64,000 nt of DNA from Rubrobacter aplysinae (GCF_001029505.1 NZ_LEKH01000004.1:75230-139229); one strand, 5' to 3'. Positions 51,677 through 60,443 are shown, counted from the first letter of the stretch. Program-made: numbers and translations. Notes: a model not told the origin generated them from the sequence alone.

Positions 51677-51979
51677 TCAGGTGATCGGGTTGCGGACGGT
51701 TACGAGTTTCGATCCTGTCGGGAAGGTGGCCTCGATCTGGATCTGGCTCACCATCTCCGGAACCCCGTCCATCACGTCCTCGCGCGAAAGGATGTTCGCG
51801 CCGAGGCTCATAAGCTCGGATACGCTCTTACCATCGCGCGCGCCTTCTAAGATGTCGGCGGAGATGATCGCCTCCGCCTCCGGGTAGTTCAGCTTCAGTC
51901 CCCGCTCCCACCTCTTGCGGGCAACCTCCGCCGCGGTAAAGATCATGAGCTTCTCTTGCTCCCTGGGCGAGAGCTGCAT
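51677..51979 (-). CDS. ureA: urease gamma subunit
   Basis: Small structural subunit, 100 residues: [44 protein letters not shown] (partly), [17 protein letters not shown] 51979 is chosen over the in-frame ATG 52024 because AAAGGGG lies upstream and the protein then starts exactly where other UreA proteins do. First gene of the urease operon, promoter between here and 52239. Confidence 0.94.
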   Translation of the reverse strand: MQLSPREQEKLMIFTAAEVARKRWERGLKLNYPEAEAIISADILEGARDGKSVSELMSLGANILSREDVMDGVPEMVSQIQIEATFPTGSKLVTVRNPIT

Positions 51980-52239
51980 GGCGCCCCTTTCCGGTCCTCG
52001 CGCAGCGACCTGCGTAACCTGCATACCATCCGCGTACTATTATCAGAGCGGTAAGTACCCGGGACACCAGCCGGCTAATCCGAAGAATTCAAATAGGAGA
52101 GGCCGCGCGAGTCAGAATCCACGTTGATGTATGACCGATGCGTGGATCATGGCGGACCGGGAAAGCTACGGTACGGGTCTGTAACCGGCCCGGATAGGCA
52201 AGCGTCGACGATAAAGCCACTCGGAGGAGGGAAGCGGAG
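51980..52239. promoter_or_regulatory. divergent promoter region, urease and aldo-keto reductase
   Basis: 260-base spacer between ureA (leftward) and the aldo-keto reductase (rightward). It must hold both promoters. An AT-richer patch at about 52070-52140 is present, but I cannot assign hexamers or a nitrogen/nickel regulator site with confidence. Confidence 0.35.
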
Positions 52240-53241
52240 ATGCGTTATAGGAAATTGGGTTCATCGGATCTGGAGGTCTCGGAGATAGCTCTGGGCTCCT
52301 GGCTCACGTACTCGGGCGGTGTGGAGTTCGATCAGACGGAGGCCTGTACGGAGGCGGCCTTCGAGGCCGGCATCAACTTCTTCGACACCGCCAACGTCTA
52401 CGGCAGGGGCGCGGCCGAGGAGGCGTGGGGCAAGATACTCTCGAAGAGGCCCCGCGACTCCTACGTGCTGGCAACCAAGGTCTGGGGCCAGATGTCCGAC
52501 GACCCCGCGGAGAAGGGACTTTCAGCGGACCAGATAGGTAAGCAGATAGACGCCTCGCTCAGACGGCTACAGACCGACTACGTGGACCTCTACCAGGCCC
52601 ACCGCTTCGATACGGGCGTGCCCATAGAGGAGACCATCGAGGCCCTGCAGCAGGTCGTCGAGAGCGGCAAGGCCCGCTACCTGGGCTTCAGCGAGTGGAC
52701 GCCGGAGCAGATCCAGGCCGCGATAGACATTGCGGGCCCCGACCTCTTCGTCTCGAGCCAGCCCCAGTACTCCATGCTGTGGCAGGCTCCGGAGGCTGAG
52801 GTGTTCCCCCTGACCCAGGAGAACGGCCTCTCCCACATAGTGTGGTCGCCGCTCGCCCAGGGTCTTTTGACCGGCAAGTACCGCCCCGGCGAGCCCCTGC
52901 CCGCGGACTCCCGGGCGGCCAACGAGTCCATGAACGAGTCCATGAGCGTCGTAATGAGCGACGAGGCCCTACAAGCCGTGCAGAGGTTACTACCGGTAGC
53001 AGAGGACGCCGGGCTTACGATGCCCGAGCTCGCGCTGGCGTGGGTGCTGCGCCGGACGGAGCTCGCATCGGCGATCATCGGGGCCTCGCGGCCCGAGCAG
53101 GTGCACGCGAACGCGGCGGCTTCCGGGGTCGAGCTATCCCGTTCCACCCTCGACGCCGTAGACGAGGCGCTCGGCGACGCGCCGATGAAGGGCCAGACGC
53201 TGGCTCCACTGGCTAAAGAGGGCGTGCTACACAGAGAGTAG
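52240..53241 (+). CDS. aldo-keto reductase
   Basis: NADPH-dependent (beta/alpha)8 reductase of 333 residues, close to the Kv-beta/YghZ group. Catalytic tetrad residues visible: Asp and Tyr in FFDTANVYGRG (residues about 48-58), Lys in LATKVWG (about 81) and His in YQAHRFD (about 122). C-terminal cofactor loop AIIGASRPEQVHAN. ATG with GGAGGAGGGAAGC upstream. Physiological substrate unknown; possibly carbonyl detoxification. A short repeat NESMNESMS sits near residue 228. Confidence 0.9.
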   Translation: MRYRKLGSSDLEVSEIALGSWLTYSGGVEFDQTEACTEAAFEAGINFFDTANVYGRGAAEEAWGKILSKRPRDSYVLATKVWGQMSDDPAEKGLSADQIGKQIDASLRRLQTDYVDLYQAHRFDTGVPIEETIEALQQVVESGKARYLGFSEWTPEQIQAAIDIAGPDLFVSSQPQYSMLWQAPEAEVFPLTQENGLSHIVWSPLAQGLLTGKYRPGEPLPADSRAANESMNESMSVVMSDEALQAVQRLLPVAEDAGLTMPELALAWVLRRTELASAIIGASRPEQVHANAAASGVELSRSTLDAVDEALGDAPMKGQTLAPLAKEGVLHRE

Positions 53242-53298
53242 CGAGAGAGCCAGGCTAGCTTGAGCTAGCCCGGTATGTAAGTGTATGCAAGCGTATGG

Positions 53299-53333
53299 AA
53301 GCGGCGGCGGCTATCCCGGCTGTCGCCGCTTTT
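53299..53333 (+). terminator. rho-independent terminator after aldo-keto reductase
   Basis: AAGCGGCG pairs with CGCCGCTT, extended inward by GC and GU pairs to a stem of about 13 bp around a short loop, and ends in TTTT. It lies about 60 bases after the reductase stop and reads in the plus direction. Confidence 0.7.
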
Positions 53334-53460
53334 GCGCCGGTAGCTTGATGGGGTGATCCAGCCACGGAGTTGTGAGCTACCTGGTGGAACGTCCACGAGC
53401 CCGGTATCGTGCACGAGTTGTTTCTCTATTTCTCGACGCGAGGCTCGTCGTGGCTCGCGG

Positions 53461-53673
53461 CTACTTCTTCTCGTCACCTAGGATGGAGTAGATCTCGTCT
53501 ATGAGAGCCTGGCGCTTTTCGGGCGGTAGGTCGCGGGGGTGGATGGTCTGCTTGTCGGACTGGAGGTTCCTCAACTCCGCCTCTTCGGAGAGGTACTGGT
53601 CTATCAGCCGTACTATGGCGTCTACCTTCTCGCGGGGTAGACCGTCGCCGCCGCGGGTAAGCCTGCTCCACAT
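53461..53673 (-). CDS. small hypothetical protein
   Basis: A 70-residue helical, charged protein: LPREKVDAIVRLIDQYLSEE, AELRNLQSDKQTIHPRDLPPE, QALIDEIYSILGDEKK. AGGGAGGTAGCGAC-type ribosome site precedes ATG 53673. The codon bias looks real. No family recognised; the heptad-like spacing suggests a helical hairpin or oligomer. Single-gene unit. Confidence 0.6.
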   Translation of the reverse strand: MWSRLTRGGDGLPREKVDAIVRLIDQYLSEEAELRNLQSDKQTIHPRDLPPEKRQALIDEIYSILGDEKK

Positions 53674-53827
53674 CTGTCGCTACCTCCCTCTTGGCCCCTC
53701 TTGGCGTGGCCCTCGTCACGGATTATACCAACCCGCGCGCACCGGCCCGCCGGAGAGGCGTACCCCGCTATGACGCAGAGCTCCTAGGCCAGATTGCCCC
53801 ATGATTTACCAGAGAAGCTCTAAAGCT

Positions 53828-54691
53828 CTAGACGCGGCCGGAGGCGGAGGCCCTGCGGAAGACCCGTTGCTTTGAGGGCCGGAAGGCTCCGGTCTTCCAG
53901 GAGTAGGTCGTGATCCCCATATCTTGCTCCGTGGTCTCTACGAGGTTGAAGCTGGACGGCCTGCCGGCCCTGACGCGGTTGGAGATGGTGCCGGCGGTCG
54001 AGATCACGAGCCCGGGCGCCGTCTCCTCCAGGCTTTCCAGGGTGTGGATGGCCTCCTGATGGTCGTGGCCGCACAGCACGAGCTCGGCTCCGAGCTCCGA
54101 GAACGAGCGCAGCGCCTCTTTGGTGTTCGCGAGGCCGTGGCGTCCGGTTCTCTCGCCCTTGACCGGGTTGTGGTGGATCATGACGATGCGCGCCGCATCC
54201 GGGTCCGCCTTCTCGAAAGCTTTTGCAACCTCCTCGACGTCCCGGCGCTTGACGTGCCCGATGACGCCGAGGTCCCTGAAGCGGCGGGTCAGCGAGCCCC
54301 GGCTTATGCCGTGCGCCGTGTTGATCCCGGCTATAACCGCGCCGGGCACCTCCAGTGTCGGGCTGAGGTCCTTCGATATGTAGCGGAAATACCGGGAGTA
54401 CTTGAACTCGTGGGCCTGGCGTCCGAATAGCCCTAGGTTGCGGGCGACGGCCCCGAGCCACCGGATGTCGTGGTTGCCGGGTATGACCAGCACCGGCGCG
54501 ATCTCCCGCATCCGCTCCAGATAACTCCGGGCTTGCTCGAACTCCGGGGCCGAGCACCGCTGGGTGAGATCCCCGGAGACGGCTATCGCGTCGGGCGTGA
54601 GCCCCCGGACGCTCTCCTCCATGCAGTCTAGCTGCTCGGATACCGAGGGCCTGCCGAAGTGCAGGTCGGAGGTGTGGACTATCCGCGTCAC
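53828..54691 (-). CDS. CpdA-like metallophosphoesterase
   Basis: Calcineurin-like phosphoesterase of 287 residues with motifs in order: IVHTSDLHFGRP (DxH), VSGDLTQR (GD), VIPGNHDIRW (GNHD), IVMIHHNPV, LVLCGHDHQEA (GHxH). The layout matches CpdA-type 3',5'-cyclic nucleotide phosphodiesterases, but substrates vary (for example lipid pyrophosphates). No signal peptide, so cytoplasmic. ATG 54691. Same strand as the hydrolase gene upstream, 71 bases apart. Confidence 0.85.
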   Translation of the reverse strand: MTRIVHTSDLHFGRPSVSEQLDCMEESVRGLTPDAIAVSGDLTQRCSAPEFEQARSYLERMREIAPVLVIPGNHDIRWLGAVARNLGLFGRQAHEFKYSRYFRYISKDLSPTLEVPGAVIAGINTAHGISRGSLTRRFRDLGVIGHVKRRDVEEVAKAFEKADPDAARIVMIHHNPVKGERTGRHGLANTKEALRSFSELGAELVLCGHDHQEAIHTLESLEETAPGLVISTAGTISNRVRAGRPSSFNLVETTEQDMGITTYSWKTGAFRPSKQRVFRRASASGRV

Positions 54692-54762
54692 AGAGACCGA
54701 TTCTAACCGAAGCGCCGCGTCTCCGGTGAGACGAGCGATAACCCTCCTCCGGTTTCCTCCGG

Positions 54763-55593
54763 TTACGTCTCTTCCAAGAACCCCGAGAGCGCGGCGCTGA
54801 ACTTCCCGGGGGACTCCAGGTTGGAGAGGTGACCGGCCTCGGAGAGCACGACGTGGCGGGAGTCCGGTATCGCGTCGGCCATGCCGGCCATCGTCTCCGG
54901 AGGGGAGAGGGCGTCTTCCTCGCCCCCGACGACGAGGGTGGGCACGCGTATCTCCCCGAGCAGCGGCGTGGAGTCCGGGCGCTCGCGCAGGGCCCCGAGC
55001 GCGGCGACCACCCCGTCGGGGGAGCTATCCAGCATCATCTGCTGAACCCGCTCGACGGTCTGTGGGCTCTCGCGGCGGGTGTGCTCCGAGAGCAGCCGCT
55101 CGGTGAGCAGGCCCGGTAGTATCCCGACCCCGCTCTCGGCTATGAGTGCGGCGGTCTCGTTGCGGCCCCGGCGGGCCTCCTCGGTGTCCGGGGCGGCGTT
55201 GGTGTCGGCGAGGATGAGGCCGGAGATCCGCTCGGGGAAGCCGCGCAGCGCGGCGAAGGCCACGTAGCCGCCCATCGAGATGCCGCCGAGCACGACCCGC
55301 TCCAGACCCAGACGGTCGAGCAGCTCCCGCAGGGCCTCGGCGTAGTAGCCCATCTCCGGCACCGCCGGGACCGGCTCGGAGGCGGCCCGGCCGAAGCCCG
55401 GGTAGTCCGGCAGGATCACACGCCGCGACTCCGCTAGCGCCTCTAGCTGAGGCTCCCACATCCCGCCGTGCAGCGGGAAAGCGTGCAGCAGGACGAGCGG
55501 GTCTTTGGAGCCTCCGTATCCGGTGCCCCCGCCTTCTGGGACGTGTTCCGTATAGGGCATCCGTCTCCCCCCGGTCGGAGCGTTATCCGACAT
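54763..55593 (-). CDS. alpha/beta hydrolase
   Basis: Soluble alpha/beta hydrolase of 276 residues: LVLLHAFPLHGGMWEP oxyanion loop, VLGGISMGGYVAFA nucleophile elbow (Ser), VVGGEEDALSPPE acid region, and SEAGHLSNLESP with the catalytic His. Resembles 3-oxoadipate enol-lactonase-like and esterase members; the substrate is not known. ATG 55593 with GGGAGGTAAAG upstream. Confidence 0.85.
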   Translation of the reverse strand: MSDNAPTGGRRMPYTEHVPEGGGTGYGGSKDPLVLLHAFPLHGGMWEPQLEALAESRRVILPDYPGFGRAASEPVPAVPEMGYYAEALRELLDRLGLERVVLGGISMGGYVAFAALRGFPERISGLILADTNAAPDTEEARRGRNETAALIAESGVGILPGLLTERLLSEHTRRESPQTVERVQQMMLDSSPDGVVAALGALRERPDSTPLLGEIRVPTLVVGGEEDALSPPETMAGMADAIPDSRHVVLSEAGHLSNLESPGKFSAALSGFLEET

Positions 55594-55688
55594 CTTTACC
55601 TCCCGTATCTTCCTGCGTTGCTCTTGGTGGATCTTGCTGGTTTCATTCTTCCCCTCTAGGCCCCGATGTACTCTAGAATGCCTGTCCT

Positions 55689-56561
55689 ATGAGGCTACTC
55701 TACACGCTGGCGCTCGTCGGGGTAACGATGGTGTGGGGCTGGACGTTCGTGGTGGTGCAGGATGCCATAGCGGTGTACGGCCTGTTCGCGTTTCTGGCGG
55801 TGCGCTTCGGGCTCGCGGCGGTTGCGATGTCCCCATTCTTCCGCCGGATGACGCGCCGCACGCTCGCCGTCGGTGGCGGAATCGGGGTGGTGCTCGCGCT
55901 CTCGTACCTCTCCCAGACCGCGGGCCTGCTGTATACGACGCCGACCAACGCCGGGCTCATCACCGGCCTGTTCGTCGTGTTCGCTCCTATAATGGACCGC
56001 CTCCTCTTCGGGGTACGGATCTCACGCCAGATCGGACTGGCCATAGCCGCGAGCGTCTTGGGCCTCTTGTTTTTGGCGGGCGGGAGCCCGACCGAGGCGC
56101 GGCTGGGGGACGCTCTGGTACTCCTGTGCGCCGTCGCGCTCGGCACCCACATAGCACTGCTCTCGCGCTACTCCCGGGAGTTCGACGCCTCGGGGCTCGC
56201 GGCGGCGCAGATGCTCTCGGTGGCGGTGATCTTCCTGGTCGCGTGGCCCCTTTTCGAGCCCGTTACCCTGCCACCCGGCGAGGTGGTGTTCGCGCTGCTT
56301 TTGACCGGGCTCGTCGCCTCTGCCGGGGCGTATTACATCCAGACCAGCGTGCAGCGTCACATACCGGCGGCCCGCGCGGCCATCGTCCTCACGATGGAGC
56401 CGGTGTTCGCCGCCTTCTTCGGCTACTGGCTCGCCGGAGACCGGCTGAACGCCGTGCAACTCGCGGGCGCGGCGCTCGTGCTCTCCGCTCTGGTGGTGGG
56501 GGAGATCCTGCCGGTGCTGCGGCGGGAGCGCAAGAAACCTTCGAAATCCTCGAAATCCTAG
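55689..56561 (+). CDS. EamA/DMT-family transporter
   Basis: Ten-helix drug/metabolite transporter with two EamA repeats: residues about 5-140 (GVTMVWGWTFVVVQDAIAVYG, TPTNAGLITGLFVVFAPIMDR) and about 150-280 (YIQTSVQRHIPAARAAIVLTM, EPVFAAFFGYWLAGDRLN). These carry metabolites across the membrane, usually outward; the substrate is unknown. Basic Ser/Lys tail (KKPSKSSKS). No Shine-Dalgarno before ATG 55689; TAGAAT ends nine bases upstream, so the message may be nearly leaderless. Confidence 0.88.
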   Translation: MRLLYTLALVGVTMVWGWTFVVVQDAIAVYGLFAFLAVRFGLAAVAMSPFFRRMTRRTLAVGGGIGVVLALSYLSQTAGLLYTTPTNAGLITGLFVVFAPIMDRLLFGVRISRQIGLAIAASVLGLLFLAGGSPTEARLGDALVLLCAVALGTHIALLSRYSREFDASGLAAAQMLSVAVIFLVAWPLFEPVTLPPGEVVFALLLTGLVASAGAYYIQTSVQRHIPAARAAIVLTMEPVFAAFFGYWLAGDRLNAVQLAGAALVLSALVVGEILPVLRRERKKPSKSSKS

Positions 56562-56705
56562 AAAACCTCTAGAAAGCCTCCAGAAGAAACCTGAGCGATC
56601 CCGCTCGCCCGAGATGCTCGCTATCCTGGCGTTTTCCCGCGTGTTTGATCCGGATCACAGACCTGGATCACACCCCGTTTGAATGTCTCCTCTCTTGTCG
56701 GTAGC

Positions 56706-56734
56706 TTGCAAATGGTACTGAGAAGCATGTGCAA
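56706..56734. promoter_or_regulatory. imperfect inverted repeat upstream of iron lipoprotein gene (candidate operator)
   Basis: TTGCAAATG and CATGTGCAA form two 9-base arms with one mismatch, 11 bases apart, about 80 bases before the iron-transport lipoprotein start in an AT-rich patch. Shape and place fit a metal-regulator or other dimeric-repressor site. The sequence does not match the DtxR/IdeR consensus, so the regulator is unknown. Confidence 0.4.
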
Positions 56735-56812
56735 TAAAAACCACCGGTGCGCACGATGCAGGGGGTAGAGTCCCCGGACTCCGGGGCGCGCCGGAGAGAC
56801 GGGAGGTAGGTT

Positions 56813-57559
56813 TTGGCGGAGGCGAGGCTGTTGCGGGCGCCGGTTCTACTGGCGGCGCTTCTTGCGCTCTTGCTCGTGGCGGGTTGCGGGCAGAGCGCGG
56901 TCCAGGACACGAGTCAAGAATCGAGCCAGGAGGCAGCTGCGGAGGAGAGCACTACCGGGGCCGGGGAGATGGGTCAGACGAGCGCCGCGAGTGAGGCTGG
57001 TGGGACGACCTCCGGAGGTCCGGGGACGATGTCCGGCACCACGGGAGAAAGCACGAGCGCGGAGGGTGACTCGGGGCTATCCGCCGTCACCGGGGCTTAC
57101 TCGGCGGCCCAGGAGGAGATCGAGGAAGCCGGTGGGGAGAAGGTGGTCGACGGGTACAGGGTCGGCTACATCGTCGAGGACGCGGAGAGCTGGTGGGAAG
57201 GCGAGCCGGGTAACCTGCGGTGGCGCGAGCCGGCCCCGGACGAGACCAACCACATAGAGATACTCCCCTACGACCGTGAGAGCGGGCAGTTCGTCCCGTA
57301 CATGGATGTCAGGTTGACCGTGCTCGACGAGTCGGGCGAGGCTGTGGACCGGCACGATCTCGGCTTCTACTGGTCGACTTTCAAGCACTACTCCAACAAC
57401 TTCAGCGTCCCCGAGACCGGCACCTACACGCTGCGTGCCGAGCTACAGGCCCCGGACTTCTACGGCCGCCACCAGCTGGAAGGCAAGAGCCGGGAACAGA
57501 GCAAGGTATTCACAGAGCCCGTGACCGTGGAGTTCGAAGGTGTCGAGATAGGCGGCTAG
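56813..57559 (+). CDS. P19/Tp34-like iron-transport lipoprotein
   Basis: A lipoprotein signal (VLLAALLALLLVAGCGQ, lipobox Cys25) is followed by a Ser/Glu/Gly-rich linker (about 26-95) and a P19/Tp34 (Fe2+ transport protein) domain: VDGYRVGYIVEDAESWWEGEP, TNHIEILPYD, VPYMDVRLTVLD, GTYTLRAEL, YGRHQLEGK. The beta-sandwich binds Fe/Cu through conserved Met and His. The usual partner FTR1 permease is not nearby. TTG start with GGAGGTAGGTT upstream. Confidence 0.87.
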   Translation: MAEARLLRAPVLLAALLALLLVAGCGQSAVQDTSQESSQEAAAEESTTGAGEMGQTSAASEAGGTTSGGPGTMSGTTGESTSAEGDSGLSAVTGAYSAAQEEIEEAGGEKVVDGYRVGYIVEDAESWWEGEPGNLRWREPAPDETNHIEILPYDRESGQFVPYMDVRLTVLDESGEAVDRHDLGFYWSTFKHYSNNFSVPETGTYTLRAELQAPDFYGRHQLEGKSREQSKVFTEPVTVEFEGVEIGG

Positions 57560-57608
57560 CAGAGCGGGGAGAGGGGAGAAAAGAGGAATATAGCCACATA
57601 GCCACAGA

Positions 57609-57652
57609 CTCCGCCGGGGTCCGCGACCATCGCGGGGTCCGGCGGAGCTTTA
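57609..57652 (+). terminator. terminator hairpin after iron lipoprotein gene
   Basis: CTCCGCCGG pairs with CCGGCGGAG, with an inner CGCGA/TCGCG stem and a CCA loop; CTTTAT follows. It lies about 50 bases after the lipoprotein stop, before the convergent VTT gene. Confidence 0.65.
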
Positions 57653-57669
57653 TCCGATTTTGGCTGAGT

Positions 57670-58305
57670 TTAGCCGAGCAGCTTGCCCTTCTTGCCGCTC
57701 TCGGTGTCCTGGTTGCGGCGGTGGAGATAGGCGCCGCCGTAGCGGACGGCGACGAAGCCGAGGATGATGAGCGCCAGGAAGCCTATGGTGAGGAGCTCGA
57801 AGTACTGGTCGAGGACCCGCTGTATCGTGGGTCCGAAGAAGAAGACCGCGGCCCCGATGGCGAAGAAGCGGAGGCCGCGGCCGATCACGGAGGCCACGAC
57901 GAAGCGTTTGAAGTTTACCCGGGCGAGGCCGGCGGTGATGGTAAAGACCTTGAACGGGACCGGGGTCATCGCGGCGGCGATAACGGCCCAGGCGTCGTAG
58001 CGCCGGTAGAGACCGGAGGCCGCGTCGAGCCTCTCTTGCTTGAAGAGCCGCTCGGCTATCGGGCGGCCGCCCTTGAGGCCGATCAGGTAGCCGAGCATCG
58101 CGCCGAGCACCGAGCCCACCGTACAGATTGCGGCGTACCACAGCGCGGACTCGGGCTTTCCGACGGCCATCGCTATGAGGAGCGGGTCCGGCGGTAGCGG
58201 GAAGAAGCTCGACTCCCAGAAGGCGAACACGAACAGCGCCGCCAGCGCGTAGGGGGAACCGGCGAAGGAGATCATCCAGTCTACGGCGGCGTGTACGAGC
58301 TCCAA
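57670..58305 (-). CDS. VTT-domain membrane protein (YqaA/DedA-like)
   Basis: A VTT (DedA superfamily) protein of 211 residues with about five membrane segments. FAFWESSFFPLPPDPLLIAM (ExxxxPxP re-entrant motif, residues about 28-47), VGSVLGAMLGYLIGLKGGRP and AAMTPVPFKVFTITAGLARV are conserved in YqaA. DedA proteins move phospholipid carriers such as undecaprenyl phosphate across the membrane; YqaA itself is uncharacterised. Ends in a basic cytosolic tail (SGKKGKLLG). Confidence 0.85.
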   Translation of the reverse strand: MELVHAAVDWMISFAGSPYALAALFVFAFWESSFFPLPPDPLLIAMAVGKPESALWYAAICTVGSVLGAMLGYLIGLKGGRPIAERLFKQERLDAASGLYRRYDAWAVIAAAMTPVPFKVFTITAGLARVNFKRFVVASVIGRGLRFFAIGAAVFFFGPTIQRVLDQYFELLTIGFLALIILGFVAVRYGGAYLHRRNQDTESGKKGKLLG

Positions 58306-58430
58306 CTTCTCACTGCTTTCCTGGTGGTTACTCCGGGTCTTTTTAGATCTTGCGAGCTTACGAGCCTCTAAAAGCCTCTACAAGGGCAAGAGTATAAACC
58401 ACGCCGCGCCCGGCGCTACCGGTGCGGGAC

Positions 58431-59252
58431 CTACCGCCGCTCGTGGCGGTCGAGTATGGCGCGCAGCGCCTCGACCTCGTGCTCTTCGAGCCGGGGCCCC
58501 GCTCCGGGCTCCGTGGCATCTCCGAGCTCTCTGGAGTCTGCGGGCCCGGTCTGCCGGGAATCCAGACCGACGAGTACGGAAGAGATGGAGGCGATGAAGT
58601 ACGAGAAGATCCCGACGGCGTAGAGCATGAGCGAGAAGGCCAGGACGCGGCCGCCGGCGGTAACAGGCTCTATCCCGCTGCCGACCGTGGTCATCGTGGT
58701 TGCCGCCCACCACAGGGCGTCTCCGAAGTCCTCGATCCGGCTCCGGGGCGCGCCAGCCTCCAGGATAAAGACCAGCGCCGCCCCTATGAACACCACCAGC
58801 GCCGAGATTATGGCGAGCTGCCCGAGCCGGCGGCGCTTGAGGAGCACGAGCGCGGCCCCCGACCCCCGGCCGCCGAAGACCAGCAGCCGGAACACTGGCA
58901 GGGCGCGGGTTGCTCGCAGGACCCGCGCCAGCCGCAGGAACTTCAGGAAGGGCACGAGGACGGTAAGCGCGTCGAGCCAGTGGCGGCGCAGGTAGCGGCG
59001 CTTGTCCGGGGCGAGGACGAACTTCACGACGAACTCCGTCAGGAACAGCGCCCACAGCGCCCAGCCGAGCACGGCGAGCCGTCCCCGCCACGGCTCCCCG
59101 ACCTCGCCGCCGAGCTCTATCAGGGCCAGCAATAAGAGCGCCAGGGAGGCGAGCGCGAGCGGCACGTCCGTGTAGCGGTCGAGCCGCTCCCGTAGCTCTT
59201 CCCTGTCGGTCCAGACTCCCGGCTCTTCCTCTGTGTCGTTTCCCGTTCTCAT
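58431..59252 (-). CDS. voltage-gated-type ion channel with altered selectivity filter
   Basis: A six-helix channel subunit of 273 residues. S4 is arginine-rich (LKFLRLARVLRATRALPVFRL), preceded by S1-S3 and followed by S5, a pore loop and S6 (VLAFSLMLYAVGIFSYFIASI). The pore reads TTMTTVGSGIEPVT where potassium channels have TVGYGD: Tyr to Ser and the following Asp absent. The C-terminus is a short acidic coiled-coil-like helix (LEEHEVEALRAILDRHERR). Ion selectivity cannot be assumed. ATG 59252 is preferred for the GGAGAGAAAC upstream. Confidence 0.85.
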   Translation of the reverse strand: MRTGNDTEEEPGVWTDREELRERLDRYTDVPLALASLALLLLALIELGGEVGEPWRGRLAVLGWALWALFLTEFVVKFVLAPDKRRYLRRHWLDALTVLVPFLKFLRLARVLRATRALPVFRLLVFGGRGSGAALVLLKRRRLGQLAIISALVVFIGAALVFILEAGAPRSRIEDFGDALWWAATTMTTVGSGIEPVTAGGRVLAFSLMLYAVGIFSYFIASISSVLVGLDSRQTGPADSRELGDATEPGAGPRLEEHEVEALRAILDRHERR

Positions 59253-59365
59253 GTTTCTCTCCGTTATCCGCCCGCAACTCGCCCGCAACCTGGCGAGAAC
59301 GGTACACCATGCAAAGGGGCGGAGGCGGTACCGGGGTCGATGCGGAGTACGAAGCCAAACGCTAA

Positions 59366-59410
59366 TCTCCCCCGGTAATCGGCGAGATCTCCGCCGATTA
59401 CCGGGGGAGA
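59366..59410. terminator. perfect 19-bp inverted repeat
   Basis: TCTCCCCCGGTAATCGGCG and its exact complement flank a seven-base AGATCTC loop. It lies between the channel gene and the 3' end of the DUF2795 gene. No T run follows on either strand, so it may be a factor-assisted terminator or mRNA 3' stabiliser. Confidence 0.55.
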
Positions 59411-59459
59411 AGAGAACCCTTCAAACCCTTCACAGGGTTTTCAGAGGTTACGGGGGGTG

Positions 59460-59663
59460 TTACAGGAGGTTGCCAAGGGTCGACTGCAGGTCACCCAGGT
59501 TGGAGAACTCCTGCTTGTCCACGCCCTTGATCTGGTCCACTACCTCCTGCGGCGCGCCGTTTTCTTCGGCCTTGGAGGCTACCTCGTCCTTCTGGGCCGG
59601 AAAGTTCAGGTCTCCGACGTACTTCTGCAGGTCGTCCGGGTTCAAGTTTCCACCTAGTGCCAT
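59460..59663 (-). CDS. DUF2795-family small protein
   Basis: A 67-residue protein matching DUF2795: NPDDLQKYVGDLNFPAQKDEV ASKAEENGAP (with LQKYV...FPA pattern), then VVDQIKGVDKQEFSNLGDL. The small helical domain is of unknown function and common in actinobacteria and cyanobacteria. ATG 59663 follows GGTAGGAGC. An in-frame codon at 59804 would add an unrelated basic stretch. Single gene. Confidence 0.8.
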   Translation of the reverse strand: MALGGNLNPDDLQKYVGDLNFPAQKDEVASKAEENGAPQEVVDQIKGVDKQEFSNLGDLQSTLGNLL

Positions 59664-59846
59664 GCTCCTACCTTTCCCGAGCTTGCTTAGGGTCTTCCAC
59701 GTCGGAGCCACGTTACCCGGGGACTTGCCACGACAAACCTCTCCTGGATTTTCCCGTCTCTCCGGCCTACCCCGGGTAGACTCTGGACGGAACAGAAGAA
59801 ACATAAAGAGACGGAAGAGGGAGCAAGAGAAAGCAGAGGAGGCGCG

Positions 59847-60443
59847 ATGGCCCGCACGCTAGAAGTACCGGAGTACGAGGTACACGCGGGGGTGGATCTC
59901 GACCCCGCCCGTACGGCCTTGATAGTCGTGGACATGCAGAACGACTTCGTGAAGGACGGCGGCGCGCTACAGGTGCCCGACGCGGAGGCCACGATACCCC
60001 GAATACGGGAGCTACTCGAAAAGGCCCGCGCATCCGGCGCGAGGGTGGTCTTCTCGCAGGACACCCACGACGAGGGCGACCCGGAGTGGGAGATCTGGCC
60101 CGAGCACGCCCGCAAGGGCTCCTGGGGCCACCGGATAGTCGAGGAGCTAGCACCGCGCGGCGACGAGACCGTGATCCAGAAGGTCCGCTACGACGCCTTC
60201 TACGGCACTCACCTGGACCATTTTCTAAGGCTCTGGGGCGTGGAGTCGCTCGTGATCTGCGGCACCGTCGCCAACATCTGTGTCCACTACACCGCCGCGA
60301 GCGCCGCCCTGCGCTGGTACGACGTGGTGATACCCCGGGACGCCACGAGCGCCCTCCACCCGTTCGACCTGGAGACGAGCCTGCGGCAGACCGCTTTCCT
60401 GTTCGCCGGCAGGATCACCGAGAGCGCGGGTGTGAGGCTCTAG
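59847..60443 (+). CDS. isochorismatase-like cysteine hydrolase (nicotinamidase-like)
   Basis: Cysteine hydrolase of 198 residues with the catalytic triad of the family: Asp in LIVVDMQNDFV (residue about 29), Lys in VIQKVRYDAFYGT (about 112) and Cys in CGTVANICVHYTA (about 148, with the cis-peptide VAN before it). Possible metal ligands in DTHDEGDPEW. Nicotinamidase (nicotinamide to nicotinate for NAD recycling) is a good candidate; other amidases share the fold. ATG with GAGGAGGCGCG upstream. Confidence 0.85.
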   Translation: MARTLEVPEYEVHAGVDLDPARTALIVVDMQNDFVKDGGALQVPDAEATIPRIRELLEKARASGARVVFSQDTHDEGDPEWEIWPEHARKGSWGHRIVEELAPRGDETVIQKVRYDAFYGTHLDHFLRLWGVESLVICGTVANICVHYTAASAALRWYDVVIPRDATSALHPFDLETSLRQTAFLFAGRITESAGVRL

